Notes: generated by a model not told the origin, from the sequence alone. 64,000 nt of DNA from Oscillospiraceae bacterium (GCA_020025275.1 JAHHSI010000008.1:1-64000); one strand, 5' to 3'; positions 42,750-52,156 are shown, counted from the first letter of the stretch. Numbers and translations: made by a program.

Positions 42750-42778
42750 ACTGTATGCGCCACCGGTGGAAAACTTGC
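42750..42778 (-). promoter_or_regulatory. Candidate sigma-E promoter of yqfC
   Basis: Minus strand GCAAGTT (42778-42772; 5 of 7 with the sigma-E -35 pattern), 14 bases, CATACAGT (42757-42750; full match to the -10 pattern CATACANT). Spacing is as expected for sigma-E. Confidence 0.55.
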
Positions 42779-42834
42779 CTGCCCTGTTCTTGTTTCCGTT
42801 GCTCTGGCATAACCTTTGTGGGGAGGGGACAACG

Positions 42835-43734
42835 ATGAAACAGATCTTTTCTGCCCTGGCGGCTCTGGGGCTTCTCCTTTTGCTGCTCTTCGCCGCGCCG
42901 CAGGCAGCAGAGCTGACACGTCAGGCGCTCCGCCTGTGTGCTTCCACCGTGCTCCCGGCGCTCTTTCCGCTGATGGTGGCCTCGTCTCTGGTGGTGTCAC
43001 TGGGCTGCGCTGCCACGGCAGGGCGGCTGCTGTCGCCTGTCATGGGCCGTCTGTTCCGCTGCAGCGGCAGCGGCGGTACGGCTCTGCTTCTGGGGCTTTT
43101 GGGCGGCTATCCCTTGGGTGCGCGAACCGTGGCGGCCCTGCGGCGCAGCGGCCGGATCGAAGCGGGCGAAGCCCAGCATCTGCTGCATTTTTGCAATAAC
43201 GCCGGCCCTGCATTCATCATCTCCATGGTGGGCAGCCACTTTGGCCGCGCAGCCACCGGGCAGCTGCTCTACCTTATTCATGTGACTGCAGCACTGATAA
43301 CCGGCTTTCTTTTTTCCCGAAAACTTTCGTCTGCGGCGCTATGTTCCACCGTTTCCTCCTCCGAGGAAACGCCGTTTTCCACAGCGCTGGTGGACGCCAT
43401 CGCCGGCGCCGGCACCACCTGTCTCCAGATCTGCAGCTTCATCACCTTTTTTCAGGTGGTGCTGCAGCTGCTGAGCCAGCGGACCGGACTGGTGCATCCG
43501 CTGGCACTGGGTTTTGTGGAGCTGACGTGCGGCATCGTGCGTCTGGGGACAGAGCGCTGGGACTTTGTGGCGGCAGCGGCTCTGCTGGGCTGGGGCGGCT
43601 GCAGTGTCCACTGCCAGACGGCGGCCGTACTGCGGGGCAGCGGCGTATCCATGGCACCCTACCTCCGTGCCAAGCTGCTCCACGGGCTTCTTTCCGCCGC
43701 ACTGGCCGCCGCAGCAGCTCCGCTGTTTCTGTAA
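42835..43734 (+). CDS. ylbJ: Sporulation integral membrane protein, YlbJ-like
   Basis: A 299-residue hydrophobic protein with about eight membrane helices and the nucleoside-recognition (Gate) pattern GLLGGYPLGARTVAALRRSGRI ... CNNAGPAFIISMVGSHFG. This is the pattern of YlbJ, a mother-cell sporulation protein needed for spore cortex formation in B. subtilis. Starts MKQIFSALAALGLLL after GGGAGGGG. It diverges from yqfC. The YlbJ assignment is likely but not certain, since other Gate proteins look similar. Confidence 0.8.
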   Translation: MKQIFSALAALGLLLLLLFAAPQAAELTRQALRLCASTVLPALFPLMVASSLVVSLGCAATAGRLLSPVMGRLFRCSGSGGTALLLGLLGGYPLGARTVAALRRSGRIEAGEAQHLLHFCNNAGPAFIISMVGSHFGRAATGQLLYLIHVTAALITGFLFSRKLSSAALCSTVSSSEETPFSTALVDAIAGAGTTCLQICSFITFFQVVLQLLSQRTGLVHPLALGFVELTCGIVRLGTERWDFVAAAALLGWGGCSVHCQTAAVLRGSGVSMAPYLRAKLLHGLLSAALAAAAAPLFL

Positions 43735-43882
43735 AACAGCCAGAATCGGCCCCCTCCGCAGCAACCGCCCTCTGGCATATGACACCTGTCCTTTCTGCAC
43801 ACAAAACGCCCTCTCTTCCCTTGGCACACGCCTTCCCCGCACGGCAAATCCTCCCCTGTCCGCCGAAAACCTCGCTCACAGC

Positions 43883-43912
43883 GAAAAAAAGACGGCCCGC
43901 AGGCCGTCTTTT
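43883..43912. terminator. Terminator between the ylbJ-type gene and the nucleoside transporter operon
   Basis: AAAAGACGGCC-TGCG-GGCCGTCTTTT; on the minus strand a run of seven T follows. It mainly serves the transporter operon on the minus strand. Confidence 0.88.
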
Positions 43913-43928
43913 CATTTTGTTGTTTTCC

Positions 43929-44870
43929 TTATCGCTGTCCCTTGTCGTAGGGGATTCCCTCCGCCTTGGGGGCACGGGACTTTTTGGACGTAAAGGCCAG
44001 CACGATCAGGGAAATGATGTAGGGCATCATGTTGTATACCTGACTGGGGATGTTCATGGACGACAGGAAGTCAATTCCCATGTACACGTTGGACAGGGCA
44101 CGGAACAGCCCGAACAGCAGTGCTGCCAGTGCGATCCGGATCGGTTTCCACTGTCCGAAGATCATGACCGCCAGAGACAGGAAGCCGAAGCCCGCCACGC
44201 CGTACTCAAAGCGCCATTCGGACACGCCGGCGGTGATGAATACGATGCCGCCCAGACCGCCCAGAGCGCCGGAGATCAGCACACCGGCCCAGCGCATCTT
44301 GTAGACGTTGATGCCCACGCTGTCCGCCGCCTGGGGATGCTCGCCGCAGGCCATCATGCGCAGGCCGAAGCGGGTCTTATAGAGCGTCACATAGGCAAAG
44401 ACCAGTGCGATCACCGTAACGAGCATGAACCAGTTGAACTCGAAATTTCCGATGTTGACGAGGAATGCCTGCTTGGGGGTTGCGTACTGGATGACCGAGG
44501 ACACGTCATCGGGGTTGGCCGCAGTATTGATGGCCTTGACGATGACGGTGGCTGCCGCCACGCCCAGCATATTCAGTGCCGTGCCCACGATGGTCTGATC
44601 GGCCTTAAAGTTGATGCAGGCCACCGCCAGCAGCATGGAGTAGACCACGCCCACCAGTGCCGAAACCAGAAGTACGGACAGGATCATCACGATGGCCGGA
44701 CTGTCGGCGGGCACATAGCGCATGGTCAGTGCGCCGCCCAAGGCGCCCATGATCATAATGCCCTCCAGACCCAGATTGATCACGCCGGAGTGCTCGGCAA
44801 AGCAGCCGCCCAACGCCACCAAGATCAGCACGGAGGCGAAGGTCAATGTGTATTGCAGCAGCAGTAACAT
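43929..44870 (-). CDS. ABC transporter permease, nucleoside type (second permease)
   Basis: A 313-residue membrane protein of the BPD_transp_2 family, similar to NupQ/YufQ of Gram-positive nucleoside importers. Diagnostic segments are LGLEGIMIMGALGGALTMRYV near the start and GVNVYKMRWAGVLISGALGGLGGIV in the middle (read as SVGINVYKMRWAGV). About eight to ten helices. Its ATG overlaps the stop of the first permease by one base (TAATG). Last gene of the operon; terminator follows. Confidence 0.92.
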   Translation of the reverse strand: MLLLLQYTLTFASVLILVALGGCFAEHSGVINLGLEGIMIMGALGGALTMRYVPADSPAIVMILSVLLVSALVGVVYSMLLAVACINFKADQTIVGTALNMLGVAAATVIVKAINTAANPDDVSSVIQYATPKQAFLVNIGNFEFNWFMLVTVIALVFAYVTLYKTRFGLRMMACGEHPQAADSVGINVYKMRWAGVLISGALGGLGGIVFITAGVSEWRFEYGVAGFGFLSLAVMIFGQWKPIRIALAALLFGLFRALSNVYMGIDFLSSMNIPSQVYNMMPYIISLIVLAFTSKKSRAPKAEGIPYDKGQR

Positions 44871-46027
44871 TATTGATCGCCTCCTTTCTTCTCAGGCGCA
44901 TCGCCCTGCGTCGGCGGCTGCGCCGCCTTCAGGGCCGCTTTTTCCTCCCGCTTGGCGATGCTTGTATTGATGGCATGCTTCATAAAGAGGACAAAGCCGC
45001 ACAGGTAGATGATCATGGACGAGATCAGATCGGAGATCTGCGAACAGTACAGGGTCTTATCCACATAGGCGCCGCCCACGGTGATATGCTGAATAAAGAA
45101 CGAGGACAAAATGGCGCCGATGGGGTGCAGTCCGCCCAGGAAGGCGGCGGCAATACCGTTGAAGCCCATGGCCGGAACGGAGGATGTACTGCACTGCCAC
45201 TGCTCATATCCGGTGAGATACAGCATCGCAGCGCCCAAACCGGCCAGTGCACCGCCAATGACCAGTGTCAGAATGATGTTGCGCTTTTCGGCCATACCGC
45301 AGTACTTGGCCGCATTTTTGTTGTTGCCGGTGGCCTTCAGCTCGTAGCCGAAGCGGGTTTTTTCCAATACCACCCACACCAGTACGGCAATCACGATGGA
45401 CAGCGGAATGGCCAGACCTACATACTGGTTGTTGTTGAAGAGCTGGCCCAGTCCCAGTGAAGGCAGTAGAGCGCCGGGATTCTTGGACGCCAACAGGTAG
45501 GTGTAGGGACTGGTCTCCTCCTTCACCTGTGTCAGCAGCATATTCACCAGATACAATGTGATCCAGTTGAGCATAATGCCGGAAATGACCTCATTGACGT
45601 TGCAGTAGGACTTCAGCAGGCCGCTGATGGCACCCAGCAGCGCACCGGCCGCCATGGCCAGCAGCATACAGACCCACCACGGCATATTCCACGCCAGAGC
45701 GGCATACAGTCCCACACCGATGCCGGCGCAGTACTGGCCGGCCACACCGATGTTGAAAAGGCCCACTTTATAGGCAAAGAGGATGGACAGCGAGCACATC
45801 AGCAGCGGGGCCGTCTTGACCAGCGTATTGCCCAGATATTTCATCTGCATGGAGGTCTTGCTGTAGTTCAGGAAGTTCTTCACCACCGCAACAATGGCCT
45901 GTCCGGCACCGGCGGGATTGATGAACAGCAGCACGATATAGCCCAGCAGCAGGCCCAGCAGCACGCACACCAGGGATGCCAGCAGTGTCTGCACGCCGCT
46001 GCTTTTCAGCGGATTTTTCTTTTTCAT
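44870..46027 (-). CDS. ABC transporter permease, nucleoside type (first permease)
   Basis: A 385-residue membrane protein similar to NupP/YufP. It has an N-terminal helix (TLLASLVCVLLGLLLGYIVL), a conserved central region (EVISGIMLNWITLYLVN) and about ten helices, ending in a charged cytoplasmic tail rich in Lys and Glu. It overlaps the ATPase gene by four bases (ATGA) and the second permease by one base, so the three proteins are produced together as one importer. Confidence 0.92.
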   Translation of the reverse strand: MKKKNPLKSSGVQTLLASLVCVLLGLLLGYIVLLFINPAGAGQAIVAVVKNFLNYSKTSMQMKYLGNTLVKTAPLLMCSLSILFAYKVGLFNIGVAGQYCAGIGVGLYAALAWNMPWWVCMLLAMAAGALLGAISGLLKSYCNVNEVISGIMLNWITLYLVNMLLTQVKEETSPYTYLLASKNPGALLPSLGLGQLFNNNQYVGLAIPLSIVIAVLVWVVLEKTRFGYELKATGNNKNAAKYCGMAEKRNIILTLVIGGALAGLGAAMLYLTGYEQWQCSTSSVPAMGFNGIAAAFLGGLHPIGAILSSFFIQHITVGGAYVDKTLYCSQISDLISSMIIYLCGFVLFMKHAINTSIAKREEKAALKAAQPPTQGDAPEKKGGDQ

Positions 46028-47562
46028 GCCTTCACCTCATCTCTCTTGGCGCCCGCCATGTAGAGGCCCAGTTCCTCCTGCGTGGTGGTCTTGGGGTCCA
46101 GTTCGCCCACGATCTCACCTTCGTACATAACCAGAATACGATCCGGCACATCCATGACTTCATCCAGTTCCAAAGACACCAGCAGCACGGCCTTGCCGGC
46201 ATCGCGCTGGGCCACCAGCTGCTTGTGGATGTACTCGATGGCGCCTACGTCCAGACCACGGGTAGGCTGAACCGCCACCAACAGCTCCGGCTCCTTGTCG
46301 ATCTCACGGGCAATAATGGCCTTTTGTTGGTTGCCGCCGGACATACTGCGGGCCGTGGTCACAGGGCCCTGTCCGGAGCGGACATCGTACTGATCGATCA
46401 GCTTCTGGGCATATTTCCGGATATTGTCCCGGCGCAAAAAGCCCAGCTTATCCGTAAATTCCGGTTCAAAATACCGCTGCAGCACCAGATTATCCTCCAG
46501 CGAATAATCCAGTACCAGTCCGTGCTTGTGCCGGTCCTCCGGAATATGGCTCATTCCCTTGAGGCTGCGCTGACGGATGGATGCCTTGGTGATGTCCTCC
46601 CCGCAAAGGGAGATTTTCCCCTCGGTCAGATGCTCCAGACCGGTCAGGCCATAGACAAATTCCGTCTGCCCGTTGCCGTCAATGCCGGCAAGGCACACGA
46701 TCTCGCCGCGGCGTACCTGCAGGGATACATCCTTCACGGCGCTGTTATTGTGTGTTTTGGAGGCCACGGTCATGTGCTGCACATCCAGCACCACGTCGCC
46801 CAGTTCCTTAGGTTTTTTCTCCACATGGAAGTTGACATTGCGGCCCACCATCATGGCCGACAGTTCTTCCATGGTGGTGTTGGCGGTCTCCACCGTGCCG
46901 ATGTACTTGCCCTTGCGCAGCACCGTACAGCGGTCGGCCACCGCCATGATCTCTGCCAGCTTGTGGGAAATGAAGAGGATGGACTTGCCTTCGGCCGCCA
47001 GATTCTTCATGATCTCCATCAGCTCGTCGATCTCCTGCGGCGTCAGAACGGCCGTAGGCTCGTCAAAAATCAGGATCTCATTGTCTCGGTACAGCATTTT
47101 CAGGATCTCGGTCCGCTGCTGCATACCCACAGTGATGTCCTCAATCAGAGCATCCGGATCGACACGCAGGCCGTATTTCTCCGACAGAGCCAGTACTTTT
47201 TCCCGGGCCGCTTTCTTTTGCAGAAAGCCGCATTTTGTGGGTTCAACGCCCATAATGATATTATCCAGCACCGTGAAACACTCCACCAGCTTAAAGTGCT
47301 GGTGGACCATGCCGATGCCCAACGCATTGGCATCGTTGGGGTTCTTGATGGAGACGGTCTGTCCCTCTTTTTTGATGACGCCCTCCTCCGGCTGATACAG
47401 CCCGAACAGAACCGACATCAGGGTAGACTTGCCTGCACCGTTTTCACCCAACAGCGCGTGAATTTCTCCCTTACGCAGCTGCAGCGTAATGTTATCATTG
47501 GCGATGATCCCTGGGAACTTTTTCGTAATATTCAGCATTTCGATGGCATACTGAGTTTCCAA
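46024..47562 (-). CDS. ABC transporter ATP-binding protein, nucleoside type
   Basis: A 512-residue protein with two fused ATPase domains, as in NupO/YufO and sugar importers. The first domain has Walker [10 protein letters not shown] and Walker [14 protein letters not shown]; the second has a degenerate Walker A (GIDGNGQTE), the signature MSGGNQQK and [11 protein letters not shown]. The start is a TTG at 47562, 9 bases after GGAGG; the frame extends further upstream but through the promoter. It has its own promoter (47661-47633) downstream of the binding-protein terminator. Confidence 0.92.
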   Translation of the reverse strand: METQYAIEMLNITKKFPGIIANDNITLQLRKGEIHALLGENGAGKSTLMSVLFGLYQPEEGVIKKEGQTVSIKNPNDANALGIGMVHQHFKLVECFTVLDNIIMGVEPTKCGFLQKKAAREKVLALSEKYGLRVDPDALIEDITVGMQQRTEILKMLYRDNEILIFDEPTAVLTPQEIDELMEIMKNLAAEGKSILFISHKLAEIMAVADRCTVLRKGKYIGTVETANTTMEELSAMMVGRNVNFHVEKKPKELGDVVLDVQHMTVASKTHNNSAVKDVSLQVRRGEIVCLAGIDGNGQTEFVYGLTGLEHLTEGKISLCGEDITKASIRQRSLKGMSHIPEDRHKHGLVLDYSLEDNLVLQRYFEPEFTDKLGFLRRDNIRKYAQKLIDQYDVRSGQGPVTTARSMSGGNQQKAIIAREIDKEPELLVAVQPTRGLDVGAIEYIHKQLVAQRDAGKAVLLVSLELDEVMDVPDRILVMYEGEIVGELDPKTTTQEELGLYMAGAKRDEVKA

Positions 47563-47632
47563 GTGAAACGCCCTCCTTCCGTTTTCATGGCCCGCACACA
47601 ATCTACGGGGACGGAAACCATGTGTAGAATAT

Positions 47633-47661
47633 AGTATACTATATTTCCTCATATAAATCAA
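47633..47661 (-). promoter_or_regulatory. Internal promoter of the transporter ATPase-permease genes
   Basis: Minus strand TTGATT (47661-47656), 17 bases, TATACT (47638-47633). Confidence 0.65.
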
Positions 47662-47705
47662 AGTCTATTTGTGGAAATACCGGGGAAAATTCACCCCTTG
47701 TGCGC

Positions 47706-47738
47706 AAAAAAGAAGACGGGTTTTCACCCGTCTTCTCT
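47706..47738 (-). terminator. Terminator after the BMP-type binding-protein gene
   Basis: Minus-strand stem AGAAGACGGGT-GAAA-ACCCGTCTTCT followed by six T. It can separate high-level binding-protein expression from the transporter core. Confidence 0.88.
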
Positions 47739-47755
47739 TAAAGATTCACGATGGA

Positions 47756-48958
47756 TCAGCCAACGATACGACCCAGATCATTGACCGTCACATTGGTGGT
47801 GGCAGGCATCGCACTGATGTCATCGGAAACAGTGATCTTGCCCTCCACCATAGCCTTCACCATGGCGGTATAGTCATCCTTGGTGAACTGATCGTTCCAC
47901 TGGGTGGTCTCCATGGGGATCTGGACATAGTTCAGTGCCGGATCATCAGCGCTGACCAGACCCAGGGTCTCCACCTTGCCGCCGTACTTGGTCCAGTTGT
48001 CGTTGAGAACAACATCGGTCAGCGTATCAAACGTGGTGGGATACAGGCCCTTCATGGCGGAGGTCAGAGTGCGGGAGTTGTCGGCATCGCCGGCATACTT
48101 GGCGATCACGGGAGCCTGATCGGTGTCAACACCGATGACCTTGGCGCCCTCGACCTTCTTGGCAGCGTCCACAGCGGAGGTGTAGATACCGCCGCCGCAA
48201 GCGAACACCACCTGAGTGCCGCCGGCATACCAGGTATCCATCACAGCGGTGATGTCGGCATTGCCGAAGAACAGACCGCCGTAGATGTAGTTCATCTCGA
48301 CCTTCTTATTCAGCTCCTTGGCCGCAGCATCGGCACCCTGGATATAGCCGTAGCCGTAGCGCTGAACAGCGGGAACGGACATACCGCCCAGGAAGCCCAG
48401 CTTCTCATAGCCCAGCTTCACGGCAGCGTAACCGGCCATGTAGCCGCTCAGCTCTTCCTTATACACGCAGGCATAGACGTTGGAAGCCACGTGGGGCTCG
48501 TTGGAGGGATCTACCAGATCGGTACGGTTGCCGTCCTTGTCGTGGTTGTAGAAGTTGTCCTCGATGTCGAACTGGCTGACGTCCAGAGCGATGAACTTCA
48601 CATCGGGATACTCGTCCTGAACCGCAACGATGGCGCCGCCGAAGGCGAAGCCGGGCATCACGATCACGTTGTAGCCCTCGTCCACAGCCTGCTCGATCAT
48701 GGCCACACGGTCGGCGGTGTTGTCGCCGGCGGGCTTTTTGTAGGTAAACTCGACGTTGTTCTTCTCGGCAAATGCCTTGCAGGCCTCGTACGTGGTCTGG
48801 TTGAAGGACTGGTCGGTAATATCACCATAGTCGGTAATCATGGCGATCTTAGCGGTGACTTTCTCTCCGTCCTTTTTCCCGTCATCGCTGCCGCCGCCGC
48901 AGGCGACCAGGCTCAGCGCCATAACGAGAGCAAGAATCAGTGCAAGAAACTTTTTCAT
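47756..48958 (-). CDS. BMP family substrate-binding lipoprotein (nucleoside importer)
   Basis: A 400-residue lipoprotein of the BmpA/Med family that captures nucleosides outside the membrane. The signal peptide is MKKFLALILALVMALSLVA then Cys at about residue 20, followed by a Gly/Asp/Lys-rich linker. The conserved segments AMITDYGDITDQSFNQTTYE and ERYGYGYIQGAD-like VQRYGYGYIQGADAA are typical. Start at 48958 after GGAAAGG. It precedes the ATPase and permease genes in the same direction; its own promoter is at 49040-49012. Confidence 0.93.
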   Translation of the reverse strand: MKKFLALILALVMALSLVACGGGSDDGKKDGEKVTAKIAMITDYGDITDQSFNQTTYEACKAFAEKNNVEFTYKKPAGDNTADRVAMIEQAVDEGYNVIVMPGFAFGGAIVAVQDEYPDVKFIALDVSQFDIEDNFYNHDKDGNRTDLVDPSNEPHVASNVYACVYKEELSGYMAGYAAVKLGYEKLGFLGGMSVPAVQRYGYGYIQGADAAAKELNKKVEMNYIYGGLFFGNADITAVMDTWYAGGTQVVFACGGGIYTSAVDAAKKVEGAKVIGVDTDQAPVIAKYAGDADNSRTLTSAMKGLYPTTFDTLTDVVLNDNWTKYGGKVETLGLVSADDPALNYVQIPMETTQWNDQFTKDDYTAMVKAMVEGKITVSDDISAMPATTNVTVNDLGRIVG

Positions 48959-49011
48959 AATTCTCAATACCTTTCCTTTCTTGAGTTGTGGGACAATGCC
49001 CATCCGCCTGT

Positions 49012-49040
49012 ATTGTAGCAAATTTTTCATCCGATGGCAA
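49012..49040 (-). promoter_or_regulatory. Promoter of the BMP-type binding-protein gene
   Basis: Minus strand TTGCCA (49040-49035), 17 bases, TACAAT (49017-49012), with TGC before the -10 (extended -10). Confidence 0.75.
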
Positions 49041-49096
49041 GGCTTTTTCCTCTCCTGCCGTGTCAAATCCCCCCACAGGCCGCAAAATCTTCCGAC

Positions 49097-49130
49097 AAAA
49101 ACAGGGCGGATTCGAAAGGACCCGCCCTGC
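49097..49130 (-). terminator. Terminator after deoD
   Basis: Minus-strand stem CAGGGCGG/CCGCCCTG with a 12-base loop followed by TTTTTG, 12 bases past the deoD stop. Confidence 0.8.
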
Positions 49131-49142
49131 TGCGTCGTTCTT

Positions 49143-49859
49143 TTACTTGTTGGCCATTTTTACGGCCGCTTCCAGTGCGATCTTCATCATGTTGGTGAAG
49201 GTGTTCTGGCGCTCGTCCGGACTCAGCTCCTCGCCGGTCACCAGATTATCGGAGATCGAGCAGATGGCCAGCGCACGCTTGCCGGTATAGGCGGCGTTGC
49301 AGTAGAGGCCGGCGGCCTCCATCTCCACGGCCATGACACCCATTTTCATGAAGCGGTCGTTGCGCTTGGCCGCATCATAGAAGGTGTCGGAGGAGTAGAG
49401 ATTGCCCACGGGCATCTTCACGCCCAGCTCCTTGGCCGACTCCACGGCGGCCATCAGCAGATCGAAATCCGCAATGGGGGCAAAGGTGCCGCCCAGCTCG
49501 TACTGGCTGGCGTAATCGGAATTGGTGCACGCACCCATGCCGGCCACGACGCTGCCCAGCTCCAGATCCGCACGCATGGCGCCGGCGCTGCCCACCCGGA
49601 TGATGTTTTCCACATCATACTGGGTATAGAGCTCATAGGAATAGATGCCGATGGAGGGGATTCCCATACCGGAGGCCATCACGGACACCGGAACGCCCTT
49701 ATATGTGCCGGTATAACCCTGTACGCCACGTACATTGTTCACCAGAACACGGTCCTCCAGAAAGGTTTCGGCAATAAACTTGGCCCGCAGGGGATCGCCG
49801 GGCATGAGGACGGTTTTTGCGAATGCGCCCTTTTCGGCGCCGTTATGAGGGGTAGACAT
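49143..49859 (-). CDS. deoD: Purine nucleoside phosphorylase, DeoD type
   Basis: Splits purine (deoxy)nucleosides with phosphate into base and (deoxy)ribose-1-phosphate. The 238-residue protein starts MSTPHNGAEKGAFAKTVLMPGDPLRAK; the signature GMGIPSIGIYSYEL, RVGSAGAM and the active-site region VEMEAAGLY ... SDNLVTGEEL are intact. Start at 49859, 9 bases after AAAAGGAG; a longer frame overlaps deoC. It follows deoC by 19 bases and is next to the nucleoside importer, so it likely handles imported nucleosides. Confidence 0.95.
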   Translation of the reverse strand: MSTPHNGAEKGAFAKTVLMPGDPLRAKFIAETFLEDRVLVNNVRGVQGYTGTYKGVPVSVMASGMGIPSIGIYSYELYTQYDVENIIRVGSAGAMRADLELGSVVAGMGACTNSDYASQYELGGTFAPIADFDLLMAAVESAKELGVKMPVGNLYSSDTFYDAAKRNDRFMKMGVMAVEMEAAGLYCNAAYTGKRALAICSISDNLVTGEELSPDERQNTFTNMMKIALEAAVKMANK

Positions 49860-49878
49860 ATACGCTTTCTCCTTTTCC

Positions 49879-50541
49879 TTATTCTTCCATTGCCTTGACG
49901 GCCTTGACGATCCGGGAGGTCCCCAGACGGTCGGCGCCCAGCGCCACAAAATCTCTGGCGTCATCCAGATTGGCGATACCGCCGGCTGCCTTGATCTTCA
50001 CATGAGGGGCCACGTGTGCCTTGAAGAGGGCCACGTCCTCCCGGGTGGCGCCGCCTCCGCCAAAGCCGGTGGAGGTCTTGATATACTCGGCGCCGGACTG
50101 GCTGACCACACGGCACATCTCGATTTTTTCCTCATCTGTAAGCAGACAGGTCTCGATGATGACCTTCAGCAGCTTGCCGCCGCAGGCCTCCTTGACCTGC
50201 CGGATCTCGTCGAGGACCTTGTCGTAAAGACGGTCCTTGACCCAGCCGATGTTGATGACCATGTCGATCTCGTCGGCTCCGTTTTCCACGGCGTCCCGTG
50301 TCTCGGCGCACTTGGCTGCCGTGGTGGAATAGCCGTTGGGGAAGCCGATCACCGTGCAGATGGGCAGCTTGCCCTCCACGTAGTCAGCGGCCTGCTTCAC
50401 GTAGGACGAGGGGATGCACGCACTGGCGCAGCCGTAGCGGATGCTGTCATCACAAATGGTACGGATTTCGTCCCATGTAGCCCCCTGACTGAGCAGTGTA
50501 TGGTCTACCTTGGCGAGGATCGCCTGCAATTCCTGATTCAT
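49879..50541 (-). CDS. deoC: Deoxyribose-phosphate aldolase
   Basis: Cleaves deoxyribose-5-phosphate to glyceraldehyde-3-phosphate and acetaldehyde. The 220-residue TIM-barrel protein has the Schiff-base lysine in [14 protein letters not shown] / [14 protein letters not shown] and the N-terminal [14 protein letters not shown]. All residues expected for activity are visible. First gene of deoC-deoD, with a promoter at 50618-50590. Phosphopentomutase (deoB) is not in the window. Confidence 0.95.
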   Translation of the reverse strand: MNQELQAILAKVDHTLLSQGATWDEIRTICDDSIRYGCASACIPSSYVKQAADYVEGKLPICTVIGFPNGYSTTAAKCAETRDAVENGADEIDMVINIGWVKDRLYDKVLDEIRQVKEACGGKLLKVIIETCLLTDEEKIEMCRVVSQSGAEYIKTSTGFGGGGATREDVALFKAHVAPHVKIKAAGGIANLDDARDFVALGADRLGTSRIVKAVKAMEE

Positions 50542-50589
50542 ATAATGATACTCCTTTCGGGTGGTGATTTGTCCGATTCTGGTCTATAG

Positions 50590-50618
50590 ATTGTACCACA
50601 GCCCTTGTCAGATGTAAA
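50590..50618 (-). promoter_or_regulatory. Promoter of deoC-deoD
   Basis: Minus strand TTTACA (50618-50613), 17 bases, TACAAT (50595-50590), with TGG before the -10. It diverges from the ribU promoter about 70 bases away. Confidence 0.72.
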
Positions 50619-50684
50619 CAAAAAACCATTTCTTTGTGGCGGCTTTTCCCCCTTTGTGCCATAAAAATCGTCAAAGCCGCCCTC

Positions 50685-50713
50685 TTGACGGAACCGTTTT
50701 TTTGTACTATGAT
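50685..50713 (+). promoter_or_regulatory. Promoter of the FMN riboswitch-ribU operon
   Basis: TTGACG (50685-50690), 17 bases, TATGAT (50708-50713). The start point would be near 50720, just before the riboswitch. Confidence 0.72.
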
Positions 50714-50736
50714 GAACACAGAAGTTCATATGGAAA

Positions 50737-50855
50737 CGTCTTTGGGGCAGGGTGCAATTCCCGACCGATGGTGACAGTCCATGAACCTCCGCCGCTGCGG
50801 AGGCCGATCCGGTGGAACTCCGGAACCGACGGTACAGTCCGGATGAGAAAAGACG
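50737..50855 (+). ncRNA. FMN riboswitch (RFN element)
   Basis: The aptamer begins with GGGGCAGGGTGCAATTCCCG (50744-50763) and contains the later conserved blocks GATCCGGTGGAACTCCGG, CCGACGGTACAGTCCGGATG. The closing helix pairs CGTCTTT (50737-50743) with AAAGACG (50849-50855). These are the conserved FMN-binding parts of the RFN element. It is followed by a terminator-like hairpin at 50918-50957 and then ribU, so FMN should lower ribU expression by premature termination. Confidence 0.95.
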
Positions 50856-50917
50856 AAATCCTTTTTTGCGGGGAATCGTGCCTTTTGGTGCGTCTTTCTG
50901 CCTGCCTGAAAGTATTT

Positions 50918-50957
50918 CCCGAAGCTGTTTTCCTGGTAGCTTCGGGATTTTATTTTT
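50918..50957 (+). terminator. Riboswitch expression-platform terminator
   Basis: CCCGAAGC/GCTTCGGG stem with a 13-base loop followed by ATTTTATTTTT. It lies between the FMN aptamer and the ribU ribosome-binding site and is the likely ligand-controlled terminator. Confidence 0.8.
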
Positions 50958-50971
50958 AGGAGGAACGCACA

Positions 50972-51631
50972 ATGAACACAGAAGAAACGATGGCTCCCGT
51001 CTCCGCTCCCCGTGCCATCCACCCCAGACGAACCGTGGAGGTGCGGCGTCTGACCATGGCCGCCATGCTGGGTACCGTGGCCTTTGCCCTCATGTACTTC
51101 AACCTCTCCATTCCCCTCATCTCCCTGTTTGCCGAGTTTGATCTCTCGGCCCTGCCGGAGCTGCTGGGCGGCTTTATCTTGGGGCCGCTGGGCGCTCTGC
51201 TGATCGTGTTGGTGAAGATCGCCCTGATCCTTGTTTTCAAGGGCACTACCTCCATGTTCACCGGCGAGGTGCAGAATTTCCTGCTCTCCGTGGCCTATGT
51301 GCTGCCGGCGGTGTTCTACTATCGCCGCCACCGCACCAAGAAAGGGGCCATGATCGGTCTGCTGCTGGGCAGTGTCTGCAGCATCGTGATCGCCGTCTTT
51401 ACCAATCTCTACCTCATTTTCCCCGCCTATATCTATCTGAGCACCGGACAGTTGAGCTGGGACAAGATCATTGCCATGTGCCATGATGTAAATCCCTGGA
51501 TCCGGGATCTCCCCACCTTTGCCGCCTTCTCCGTGGTCCCCTTCAACCTGATCTCCCGCTCCCTCACATCCATGCTGACGCTGATCACGTATAAAAAAAT
51601 CAGCGTTCCGCTGAAAAAACTGATCCAATAA
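50972..51631 (+). CDS. ribU: Riboflavin ECF transporter S component RibU
   Basis: The substrate-binding membrane subunit for riboflavin uptake; it works with an ECF ATPase/T-subunit module encoded elsewhere. The 219-residue protein has about six helices; LPELLGGFILGPLGALLIVL and FKGTTSMFTGEVQNFLLS match the riboflavin-binding region of RibU. GGAGGA is 9 bases before the ATG. It is the first gene behind the FMN riboswitch, which confirms the substrate assignment. Confidence 0.94.
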   Translation: MNTEETMAPVSAPRAIHPRRTVEVRRLTMAAMLGTVAFALMYFNLSIPLISLFAEFDLSALPELLGGFILGPLGALLIVLVKIALILVFKGTTSMFTGEVQNFLLSVAYVLPAVFYYRRHRTKKGAMIGLLLGSVCSIVIAVFTNLYLIFPAYIYLSTGQLSWDKIIAMCHDVNPWIRDLPTFAAFSVVPFNLISRSLTSMLTLITYKKISVPLKKLIQ

Positions 51632-51644
51632 GGAGGATTTTCCC

Positions 51645-52130
51645 ATGAATTTCAGTGCCGACAAAAACCTTACCTTCGACCAGGCGGTGGAGATCATGTT
51701 CCACAAGCTGGGCGACTGGAAGATCATGGCTCTGGCCAGCTCCGTCAACGACTACGTGATGGTCCGCAATGTTAGCTGCCTGTTCTATGACAACAAGATC
51801 TACTTTAAAACCGATAAAAATTTCCGCAAAACCCAGCAGCTGTTCCAGAATCCGCAGGTGGCCCTGTGCTGGAGCGGCGTGCAGGTGGAGGGGCTGGCCG
51901 CCAACAAAGGGCTTGTCATCGATGAGCCTGACCGCCGCTTTGAAACGCTCTACAAGAAGTTCCTGTGGGGCAGCTATAATAAGTATTCCCACGAAGAGGA
52001 TGAAATTATTATTGAAGTGACCCCCTCCTTCGTGGAGGTTTGGGACACCAGTGAGGATAACTATGCCTTCCAGCTGTTCCTGAACTTTGAAAAGCGTACT
52101 GTCGAGGTCAAACAGTACGACCACCGCTAA
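51645..52130 (+). CDS. Pyridoxamine 5'-phosphate oxidase-like flavin-binding protein
   Basis: A 161-residue split-barrel protein of the PNPOx-like family, usually binding FMN or F420. Visible patterns: MALASSVNDYVMVRNVSCLFYDNKIYFKTD (beta strands of the barrel) and VALCWSGVQVEGLAANKG. The C-terminal part is acidic and Tyr/Phe-rich. The true reaction is unknown. It follows ribU by 13 bases with AAGGAGG and is under the FMN riboswitch, which fits a flavin-dependent function. Confidence 0.85.
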   Translation: MNFSADKNLTFDQAVEIMFHKLGDWKIMALASSVNDYVMVRNVSCLFYDNKIYFKTDKNFRKTQQLFQNPQVALCWSGVQVEGLAANKGLVIDEPDRRFETLYKKFLWGSYNKYSHEEDEIIIEVTPSFVEVWDTSEDNYAFQLFLNFEKRTVEVKQYDHR

Positions 52131-52156
52131 TCTACAGATCCTTGGGAGGTACTACC

